The notes below the pieces were generated by a model. The model was not told the origin of the DNA and did not search any database. It saw only the letters and a list, made by a program, of their open reading frames with translations. A stretch of DNA of 46,913 nucleotides from JABDOU01 sp041609995 (GTDB taxonomy: Bacteria > Actinomycetota > Acidimicrobiia > Spongiisociales > SHLN01): assembly GCA_041609995.1 (NCBI GenBank), contig JBFIPU010000010.1:1-46913 (forward strand), written 5' to 3'. Made by a program: the position numbers and the translations under genes. Position 1 is the first letter of the stretch; each line of letters begins with the position of its first letter. This document shows positions 22,621 to 29,103 of the stretch, in pieces.

Positions 22621-24703
22621 GGCTGCTCCATTGGTTGCTTCCTGTCCATTTCGATCGATGCCACCATTCCTCGCCCCCGCTCAACGCCAGGGCGCCCCGC
22701 AACGCCGTGCGCACACCCTCCACCATTGCGCGGGTGAGGGCGTCGGGACGCTCGACCACCTCGTGCCGGCTGTATGCAGTCTGCACGGTCCCGTCTCCGA
22801 TGCCGATGCCGAGCACGTTGGTGCCTCCCCGTTCGGCGTCCTCGACGGTGGCGGCCAGGCTCTCGATGGAGCCACGCGTCATGCCGTCGGCCAGCACCAC
22901 CAGGATTCGCACTTCGGCCCGGCGGGCGTTCAGGCGTTCGACGGCGTGGCTCACGTTGTACTCGTCCACGTTGGCGGCTTTGTCGAACATCGAGACCGGC
23001 GGCGAGGTGTCTCCCCGCAGACCGGCTTCGGCGGCCGCCTTGCGCGGCTCCGCGGCCGTCCAGAAGAGGCCCGCCAGCAGATCCTCGCTCGATCGCCAGC
23101 GGTCCGGGAATGACTTGACCAGATAGTGGTTGACGGTACGGGTCAGTCGCTCGGCCGAACCTTGTTGCGTGCGCTTCAGTCCGGCAGTCGCTGCATGCAT
23201 CCGCTTGCGATAGGTGGTCTCGGTGTCCGCCGGCCCGGCGGCGAAGGCCCGGTTGAACAAGCCCACCTCGAATTCGACTTGCAGCTCGTCGGCCAGCCTC
23301 GCCAGGCTCCACGCCCCGAGGGTGGCGGCCGCCATACCCCACGGTGCCCGGTGCCCGCCGGGGAGCTCGCGAGGCTGCAACATGCTGGCCGACCCGTCGA
23401 TGAGAAGGCTCACGGCGTAGCTGCGGCGGGACGACACGGCCCGTCGCTCGAACATGCGTTGGTACAGCCCCCCGCCCAGGAGCAGTGCGGCATAAGGGGA
23501 GAGGTCGCCGGCGTCATAGCCGGATCGCAGCCCGCGGCGCTGGTTGGCGACGAACAGCGGCCACAGCTCGCCCGACACACGACGCTGGGCCACCTGCCAA
23601 TTGCGGGCTGCCTCCTCCAATGTCTCCCGCCCGTTTTCCGAGAATCCGGCAAACGACGTGGGAAAGGGAGTGACGACGAGTTTGCCGCCGGTGCCGACCG
23701 GCGGGTAGATGGTCGGAGCCTCCGAGACGCGGATGAGGTGGTCGGTGGTGGGGTCTCCGGCCAGATCCGAATCGCCGGGCTTGTCGGACTCACCGGCTGC
23801 CGATTGCGAGGCCTCCTTGGTCTCTTCGTAGGAGCTGGTGTCCTGCAGAATGGGGGTCGACAGGCGTACGGAATCCACCCCATCGGTTATCGCCTCCTGG
23901 TCCGCCTCCTGCTTCTCGACGTCGCCGGCGGCAGCTTTCTCTGAGGCGTCGGTCACGAGTCCGTGCAGACGGGCCACGGTGAGCAGCTGCAGGGCGAGAT
24001 AGGCGACGTCCCATGGGTCGGGAGCGGTCCGGACGTCAGCGATGAAGGAGGAGGCGTCATCCAGCGCCAGCGCAACGTGCGGTTCGACGATCTTCTCGAG
24101 ATATTCGCGATCCAAATAATCGCCCACCATCAGGAAGCAGGCGAGGGCGTATTGGCCGAGCGGGCGAATCGAGGACATCGCTTCGGGCACCGCCGAGCGG
24201 TACATATCACCCAGCACCGAGCGAGCTCCCTGGTAGCTCTCGAGGTGGACCGTCTCCTGCCGGGCGTCTTCCAGCGACAGGAACAGCGCCTCGGCGGCCG
24301 GGCCTCCGGCGTAATTGACGGCTTTCAGCAGCGGCACCGGCTCCGGCGGTTGTTCCTGGTCCTCGCCGAGCCATTCGCCCGGTATCACCCGCTCCTCCTC
24401 GAAGTCGGTGACCGCCAGGTGGACGACTTCATGCAGGGCCGATGCCAGCGCCACCTCGGCCGGCGTCACCGGGGCGCGGCGGGTGTAGGCGGCCTGAAAC
24501 AGTCCTGGGTCGAGGACCACTTCGTCCTGGCGGGAGGATGACCGGGATCCCAACCGCACCCGCAGGTCGTTGTTGCCCGACAGCGAGCGGGCGAAGCGCG
24601 TGACGGCGGGAGCTACCCGCTGGTAGCGCGCAACAACGGCCTCGATGGCCCGCTCCTCGGCGGGCAGGATGTCGGTGAGAAGGGACTCATTCCGGGCGCG
24701 CAT
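22613..24703 (-). CDS. CobT-like VWA protein with N-terminal HExxH motif
   Basis: 696 residues from ATG 24703 (a GTG at 24721 is possible). Near the N-terminus, LASALHEVVHLAVTDFEEE holds a zinc-protease-type HEVVH at residues 91-95 with acidic residues behind, as in predicted metal-dependent peptidases that pair with VWA domains. The middle is acidic and low-complexity (~275-330: TSSYEETKEASQSAAGESD), a CobT-like trait. The C-terminal third is a von Willebrand A domain: VSLLIDGSASM (~residues 434-438) is the MIDAS DxSxS, with later LVVLADGMTRG strands. It overlaps the AAA+ gene, so both are made in stoichiometry. Cobalt chelation itself is unlikely, as no cob gene is near. Confidence 0.75.
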   Translation of the reverse strand: MRARNESLLTDILPAEERAIEAVVARYQRVAPAVTRFARSLSGNNDLRVRLGSRSSSRQDEVVLDPGLFQAAYTRRAPVTPAEVALASALHEVVHLAVTDFEEERVIPGEWLGEDQEQPPEPVPLLKAVNYAGGPAAEALFLSLEDARQETVHLESYQGARSVLGDMYRSAVPEAMSSIRPLGQYALACFLMVGDYLDREYLEKIVEPHVALALDDASSFIADVRTAPDPWDVAYLALQLLTVARLHGLVTDASEKAAAGDVEKQEADQEAITDGVDSVRLSTPILQDTSSYEETKEASQSAAGESDKPGDSDLAGDPTTDHLIRVSEAPTIYPPVGTGGKLVVTPFPTSFAGFSENGRETLEEAARNWQVAQRRVSGELWPLFVANQRRGLRSGYDAGDLSPYAALLLGGGLYQRMFERRAVSSRRSYAVSLLIDGSASMLQPRELPGGHRAPWGMAAATLGAWSLARLADELQVEFEVGLFNRAFAAGPADTETTYRKRMHAATAGLKRTQQGSAERLTRTVNHYLVKSFPDRWRSSEDLLAGLFWTAAEPRKAAAEAGLRGDTSPPVSMFDKAANVDEYNVSHAVERLNARRAEVRILVVLADGMTRGSIESLAATVEDAERGGTNVLGIGIGDGTVQTAYSRHEVVERPDALTRAMVEGVRTALRGALALSGGEEWWHRSKWTGSNQWSSHG

Positions 24704-24755
24704 AAGAGACCATTGTCTCACATACGGGACCCGATGGGCGGCGTTATCTGTCGTT

Positions 24756-24761
24756 TAGGGT
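24756..24761 (+). promoter_or_regulatory. Leaderless -10 (TAGGGT), gap 6 nt to ATG 24768
   Basis: TAGGGT ends 6 nt before ATG 24768. The 64-bp space to the divergent VWA gene holds no other clear hexamer for that gene. Confidence 0.6.
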
Positions 24762-24767
24762 TACCCC

Positions 24768-25979
24768 ATGCTCGAGAATCTGCGCTCGACCGTGCGGTTC
24801 CGCGAGCTCAAGCTCGATCCGGTCGAGCGGCGCCTGGACCGATGCGCAAACGTCGATGACTTGCGGGCTGTCGCCCGGCGGCGGCTGCCCGGCGGCGTGT
24901 TCGACTACATCGATGGCGGTGCCGAGGACGAGGTGACGCTCGAACGGAACACCTCGGCCTACGCCGGCTATCAGTTCCGCCCGCGGGTCCTGCGAGACGT
25001 TTCGCAGGTCGACCTGTCGACGGACCTCCTGGGCCGGCGGATCCCCCTGCCGCTGGTGTTGGCCCCCACCGGCTTCACCCGCATCGCCGATCCGGACGGC
25101 GAACTGGCGGTCGCCCGGGCCGCCGCCCGCCTCGGCATCCCCTACACGCTCTCCACCCTCGGCACCCGTTCCATCGAGGAGGTGGCCGACGCCGGCGAAG
25201 GTCCCCGGTGGTTCCAGGTGTATGTGTGGAAAGATCGCGGGCTGGTGAAGGAAATGATCGAACGGGCAGCCGGCTCCGGTTACGAGGCCCTCGTCGTCAC
25301 TGTGGACCTGGCGGTGCTCGGCCGCCGGGAGCGCGATGTACGCCGCGGGTTCACGCTCCCACCCAAGATCGGGCTGGACACGATCGTCGACGGGATCATC
25401 CACCCCCGGTGGACACTCGATTTCGTTCGTTCGGAGCCGATCAAGTTCGCCAACGTTGCCGGTCGCCACGTGGGCGACGGCACGGATGCAGTGGCGCTGG
25501 CCGACTATGTCAACGACCAGCTCGACCCTTCCCTTTCGTGGGACGACATCGAATGGTTCCGGGGCGTGTGGGACGGTCCCATCGTCATCAAGGGCATCCA
25601 GGGTCTCGACGACGCCCGGCGGGCGGCCGACGTCGGGGTGGAGGCGATTGCGCTCTCGAACCACGGCGGACGCCAGCTGGACGCCTCGCCGGCGCCGCTC
25701 GAGCTGGTGCCGCGGGTGGCAGAGGCCGTGGGCGACCGGCTCGAGATCATCTGCGACGGTGGTGTGCGGCGGGGAGCCGACATCGTGAAGGCGGTGGCCC
25801 TGGGCGCCGACGCCTGCATGGCCGGCCGCGCCTACCTATACGGGCTGGGGGCGGGCGGGGAGCGGGGCGTCGACAAGGCGCTCGGGTTCCTGCAGTCCGA
25901 GTTCCACCGCACGATGGCCTTGATCGGGGTCTCCTCGGTTGCGGAGCTCGGTCCCGACTGCGTCGAGGCGGTCGGCTAG
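24768..25979 (+). CDS. FMN-dependent alpha-hydroxy-acid oxidase/dehydrogenase
   Basis: 403 residues. The L-lactate dehydrogenase/glycolate oxidase TIM barrel is evident from VFDYIDGGAEDEVTL, VLAPTGFTRIADPDGE, VIKGIQGLDDARRAAD, ALSNHGGRQLD with catalytic His299, and IICDGGVRRGADIVKA plus GRAYLYGLGAGG for FMN phosphate binding. These enzymes oxidise L-2-hydroxy acids to 2-keto acids; the acceptor may be oxygen or the electron transport chain. Related actinobacterial enzymes also serve mycofactocin peptides, so lactate is only one candidate. It is monocistronic with a leaderless promoter. Confidence 0.9.
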   Translation: MLENLRSTVRFRELKLDPVERRLDRCANVDDLRAVARRRLPGGVFDYIDGGAEDEVTLERNTSAYAGYQFRPRVLRDVSQVDLSTDLLGRRIPLPLVLAPTGFTRIADPDGELAVARAAARLGIPYTLSTLGTRSIEEVADAGEGPRWFQVYVWKDRGLVKEMIERAAGSGYEALVVTVDLAVLGRRERDVRRGFTLPPKIGLDTIVDGIIHPRWTLDFVRSEPIKFANVAGRHVGDGTDAVALADYVNDQLDPSLSWDDIEWFRGVWDGPIVIKGIQGLDDARRAADVGVEAIALSNHGGRQLDASPAPLELVPRVAEAVGDRLEIICDGGVRRGADIVKAVALGADACMAGRAYLYGLGAGGERGVDKALGFLQSEFHRTMALIGVSSVAELGPDCVEAVG

Positions 25980-26056
25980 AGGTCCCGGCGCTGCGATCGG
26001 GGGCCGGGCGTCATCGCCGTCGAGGCCTCGCTCACAAACAAGGAAGGGCACCTGCC

Positions 26057-26215
26057 GTGCCACGGGACGTCCGCACCGCCACGGCGATCACAGCTCTTCG
26101 GGCAGATGAACCAGGACCGGAGGACGCGTTCGGGATGGCGGCAATCCGGGCGGTGCTGCTGATAGCCCGCACCAGAGGTTGGGTTTGTTGCATGCTCGAT
26201 CTGCGGATGTTCTGA
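26057..26215 (+). CDS. Possible small protein, 52 residues
   Basis: GTG 26057 is preceded by AAGGAAGGG (26040-26048) at 8 nt, and the frame runs to TGA at 26213-26215. The product (PRDVRTATAITALRADEPG at its start) has a hydrophobic stretch AAIRAVLLIARTRGWVCC near the end. It is the only gene-like object in the 291-bp gap after the hydroxyacid oxidase. No family is recognised and codon statistics are inconclusive. Confidence 0.25.
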   Translation: MPRDVRTATAITALRADEPGPEDAFGMAAIRAVLLIARTRGWVCCMLDLRMF

Positions 26216-26250
26216 CACAGCCGGGGATCGCAACCGGGTAGTCGGCTGTG
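26216..26250. terminator. Possible hairpin terminator in intergenic gap
   Basis: CACAGCCG (26216-26223) pairs with CGGCTGTG (26243-26250) around a 19-nt loop. It lies between the hydroxyacid oxidase (or the small ORF ending at 26215) and the convergent amrS, where a terminator is expected; no U tract. Confidence 0.35.
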
Positions 26251-26270
26251 GGCTTTCGTTCCAGGTCCCG

Positions 26271-27365
26271 CTATCGACGGCTGAGCCGCACGGGCTGGCG
26301 ACGACCGTGCCACTCGCCGGGTCTGGCTTCAAATACCCCTGGGCACGGGGTTCCACAGGCTTGACAGCTACCTGCGGCGTCGAGCCCCCACTTTCCAAGG
26401 CGGTACCAGTCGCGCTGGATCAGCACTTCCCCGCACTGGTGGCAGTAGGTCGACTGGCCTGCTGGATCGTGAACGTTCCCGGTGTACACATAGCGCAAGC
26501 CGTTGTGGAGCCCGATCTCGCGGGCGCGCGTAAGGGTGAGTGGGGGAGTGGGGGGCGTGTCCATCATTCTGAAATCAGGATGAAACGCGCTGAAGTGCAG
26601 CGGTACCTCGGGTCCCAGCTCGTCATGAACCCAGCGAGTCAACCGGTCGATCTCGTCGTCCGAATCGTTGTGACCGGGAATCAGAAGAGTGGTCAGCTCC
26701 ATCCACACATTGGTCTCGTGACGCACGTAGCTGATCGTGTCGAGCACGGGATCCAGGTGGCCGGCGCACAGTCGCTTGTAGAAGTGCTCGGTGAATCCCT
26801 TCAGGTCGATGTTGACCGCGTCCATGTATCGGTAGAACTCGGCTCGAGGGGCAGGGTTGACGTACCCTGCGGTGACTGCCACCGTCTTCACTCCCGCCTG
26901 TCGACAGGCGTCGGCCGCGTCTATGGCGTATTCGTGGAAGATGACCGGATCGTTGTATGTGAAGGCAACACTTCGACACCCCATGTCGTGTGCGGTGTTG
27001 GCCAGCGTCCGCGGGGAAGCAGAGTCGGCCAGTGTGTCGTACTCCCGAGCTTTGGAAATATCCCAGTTCTGACAGAAGCGGCATGCCAGGTTGCAGCCGG
27101 CAGTTCCGAACGACAGCACTGACGTGCCGGGGAGAAAGTGGTTGAGCGGTTTCTTTTCAATCGGATCGACACAGAATCCGCTCGAGCGTCCGTAGCTGGT
27201 CAAGACGATCTCATCGTCGAGGCGGGCCCTGATATAGCACAGGCCGCGCTGGCCTTCCCGCAGCTTGCACTCGCGGGGGCACAGGTCGCATTGAATCCGG
27301 CCGTCTTCGAGCAGGTGCCAGTACTTTGTCGAGACAATGGCGTCGGCGGGGGCCAAATCAGTCAT
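26271..27365 (-). CDS. amrS: AmmeMemoRadiSam-type radical SAM enzyme AmrS
   Basis: 364 residues. CNLACRFCQNWDIS is the radical SAM CX3CX2C cluster motif. The N-terminal CDLCPRECKLREGQRGLC is a second Cys-rich knuckle and GFCVDPIEKKPLNHFLPG is the signature block of the AmrS family; TYNDPVIFHEYAIDAA and YVNPAPRAEFYRYMDAVNIDLKGF belong to the same barrel. The C-terminus adds CHQCGEV and CQACGTPCPG, a likely zinc ribbon. The usual partners (AMMECR1 and MEMO domains) are not in the window. The ATG overlaps the upstream paralogue's stop by 4 bp, so the two radical SAM enzymes are made together. The chemical reaction is not settled for this family. Confidence 0.88.
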   Translation of the reverse strand: MTDLAPADAIVSTKYWHLLEDGRIQCDLCPRECKLREGQRGLCYIRARLDDEIVLTSYGRSSGFCVDPIEKKPLNHFLPGTSVLSFGTAGCNLACRFCQNWDISKAREYDTLADSASPRTLANTAHDMGCRSVAFTYNDPVIFHEYAIDAADACRQAGVKTVAVTAGYVNPAPRAEFYRYMDAVNIDLKGFTEHFYKRLCAGHLDPVLDTISYVRHETNVWMELTTLLIPGHNDSDDEIDRLTRWVHDELGPEVPLHFSAFHPDFRMMDTPPTPPLTLTRAREIGLHNGLRYVYTGNVHDPAGQSTYCHQCGEVLIQRDWYRLGKWGLDAAGSCQACGTPCPGVFEARPGEWHGRRQPVRLSRR

Positions 27366-28300
27366 TGCCGTTCGTCGAACCTCGACAGGCCCGCGGTGCG
27401 GGCCGCATCGTACGCAGCTGCCATTTCGCGAGGGTGGGGTCGCCGATTGATGTCCCGGTAGCGGTCGTTTTCCGGCACGCGATGCTCCGGGCGGTACTGG
27501 CCCATGATGTTCACGTAGGTGTTGGGCGATATCTCTTTGGCCAGCCAGCTGAAGATGGCGGCTGCTTCCTCGCTCTGACCGGGCATCACCAGATGGCGTA
27601 CCAGCAGTCCCCGCTTGGCCAGCCCATCGGGTCCCACGACCAGGTCGCCCACTTGTCTGTGCATTTCGCGTATGGCGGTCCGAGCCACCTCGGGGTAGTC
27701 CTTGGCGCGGCCGAGCCGCCGGGCCGTTTCCGGATCCCAGAACTTGAAGTCGGGCATGTAGATGTCGACGAGGCCGTCCATCAGCTGCAGTGAGCTGAGC
27801 CCGTCATAGGCGCTGGTGTTGTACACGATCGGAACCTGCAAACCGGCTGGCACTGCCAGAGCGATCGCCTCGACCAGCTGGGGGGCGACGTGTTCGGGAG
27901 TAACGAAGTTGATGTTGTGGCATCCTTCCTGTTGCAGCGCCAGCATCAGCTCGGCGATATCGACCGCAGTCATCTCCCGGCCTGCCGGAGCTTGCGAGAT
28001 GTCCCAGTTCTGGCAGAACACGCACCGAAGATTGCAGAAGCTGAAGAAGATCGTGCCTGATCCGCGTCGGCCTCGCAGGCAATCCTCTTCACCAAAATGG
28101 GCAAAAGCTGATGCCACGTAGGCGTTCCGCCCTGTGTGGCAGAGAGCCCGCTCGTCGGCCAGTCGGTTGACGCCACAATCCCTTGGACAGGCCGTGCAGT
28201 GCTCGAGCTCCCGCTTGGCAGCATCGACCTTCTCGGCGAGCTGGCCCTTCTTCCATGTCTCCAAGTAGACCGGAGTGAAATCATCGACTCGCGTTGTCAT
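27362..28300 (-). CDS. Radical SAM protein, PflA-like paralogue of AmrS
   Basis: 312 residues. CNLRCVFCQNWDIS is nearly the same cluster motif as in the next gene, and an N-terminal CTACPRDCGVNRL provides a Cys knuckle. GLVDIYMPDFKFWDPETARRL and VRHLVMPGQSEEAAAI belong to the pyruvate formate-lyase activase-like group (COG1313), proteins of unknown substrate that modify a partner by a radical mechanism. There is no glycyl-radical enzyme in the window. ATG 28300 is fixed by TACGTT ending 7 nt upstream, and the stop overlaps amrS (ATGA). The similarity of the two suggests an old duplication. Confidence 0.85.
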   Translation of the reverse strand: MTTRVDDFTPVYLETWKKGQLAEKVDAAKRELEHCTACPRDCGVNRLADERALCHTGRNAYVASAFAHFGEEDCLRGRRGSGTIFFSFCNLRCVFCQNWDISQAPAGREMTAVDIAELMLALQQEGCHNINFVTPEHVAPQLVEAIALAVPAGLQVPIVYNTSAYDGLSSLQLMDGLVDIYMPDFKFWDPETARRLGRAKDYPEVARTAIREMHRQVGDLVVGPDGLAKRGLLVRHLVMPGQSEEAAAIFSWLAKEISPNTYVNIMGQYRPEHRVPENDRYRDINRRPHPREMAAAYDAARTAGLSRFDERQ

Positions 28301-28307
28301 GCCCAGA

Positions 28308-28313
28308 AACGTA
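28308..28313 (-). promoter_or_regulatory. Leaderless -10 (TACGTT), gap 7 nt to ATG 28300
   Basis: On the minus strand, TACGTT ends 7 nt before the first radical SAM gene's ATG. Confidence 0.6.
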
Positions 28314-28434
28314 GACGGGTGAACTGTTTTGCGTAGGGGCCATTCGTCATAGATTGGCGACTGTGCTTGGAACCCCGGTCGCCAACAAATGTCAGTGTTC
28401 GATCAGGACGGCAACAGCGGCCGCAAGCGCACGG

Positions 28435-28965
28435 TCACCGCAGGACCAACACGCCGGCGGCGAACGCGGCGGCGGCCACGATGGCCGCCCCGGCCAACCC
28501 GGCCAGCACGACGGCCAACAAACCCAGCGGTGTGATCATCTTGAGCGACGCCAGGGTCTTGCCGGTCACCTCCATGAGTTCGGCTTTCCGCCGGGTGAGC
28601 GCCCACAGGCCCCGCATCAGACCGCCGATGAGCCCGGCCGCCCGAACCTCGCCAAGGTCGGCGCGGGCGTCGGAGACGAGGGCCCTGACGTCGCCGGCCA
28701 CCTCCAGCTCTGCCATCGAGCGCATGAGGCCCGAAAACGACCAGATGGCCGCCCCGGGACCGAGCAGCAGCACCAGCCCGAGGAGCGGCCCCAACCACGA
28801 GGTACCGGCCTCTTTCCACAACACGACGAGGATCACCCACAGCAACCCTCCGCTGAACAGCACCGCCCTGGCGTACCAGCGCAGCATCCCGGCGGTCTTT
28901 CGCGCCAGGTTCTGAACCCGGACCAGGATCCCCACCGCACTCCGAGCACGTCCCGAGATGTCCAC
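28435..28965 (-). CDS. Small membrane protein, unknown function
   Basis: 176 residues from GTG 28965 (VDISGRARSAVG), set by TAGCTT ending 6 nt upstream. An amphipathic basic N-terminus is followed by two close membrane segments (~residues 35-52, LFSGGLLWVILVVLW, and 57-77, LGPLLGLVLLLGPG), a soluble helical stretch of ~65 residues, and a C-terminal Ala-rich membrane segment (~145-175). No family recognised. Its first ~30 codons and its promoter are duplicated, in decayed form, at 32914-33038, upstream of the aminotransferase gene. It lies downstream of the FAD/GcvT gene but has its own promoter. Confidence 0.7.
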   Translation of the reverse strand: MDISGRARSAVGILVRVQNLARKTAGMLRWYARAVLFSGGLLWVILVVLWKEAGTSWLGPLLGLVLLLGPGAAIWSFSGLMRSMAELEVAGDVRALVSDARADLGEVRAAGLIGGLMRGLWALTRRKAELMEVTGKTLASLKMITPLGLLAVVLAGLAGAAIVAAAAFAAGVLVLR

Positions 28966-28971
28966 CGGCCC

Positions 28972-28977
28972 AAGCTA
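28972..28977 (-). promoter_or_regulatory. Leaderless -10 (TAGCTT), gap 6 nt to GTG 28965
   Basis: The hexamer and flanks (GGTAGCTTGGGCCGGTG) are repeated almost exactly at 32998-33014. Confidence 0.6.
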
Positions 28978-29063
28978 CCAAGTCGCGCCCGTCATGCCCG
29001 GGCGCCAGTGCATGGCGTGGCTGCCTGCAAGAACGGATGAGATGTAGCGGCCGCATGTGCGGT

Positions 29064-29088
29064 CTCGCCGCTCCAGGGGCGCGGCGAG
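29064..29088 (-). terminator. Possible hairpin after the FAD/GcvT gene
   Basis: CTCGCCG (29064-29070) pairs with CGGCGAG (29082-29088). It sits about 16 bp past the stop of the minus-strand FAD/GcvT gene. Confidence 0.4.
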
Positions 29089-29103
29089 TGGGGGCGGATC
29101 ATC

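Noticed and set aside
22613..24703. Cobalt or magnesium chelatase assignment for the AAA+/VWA pair
   Set aside because: No cobalamin or chlorophyll genes nearby, and both key ATPase residues and the HEVVH motif depart from CobS/CobT.
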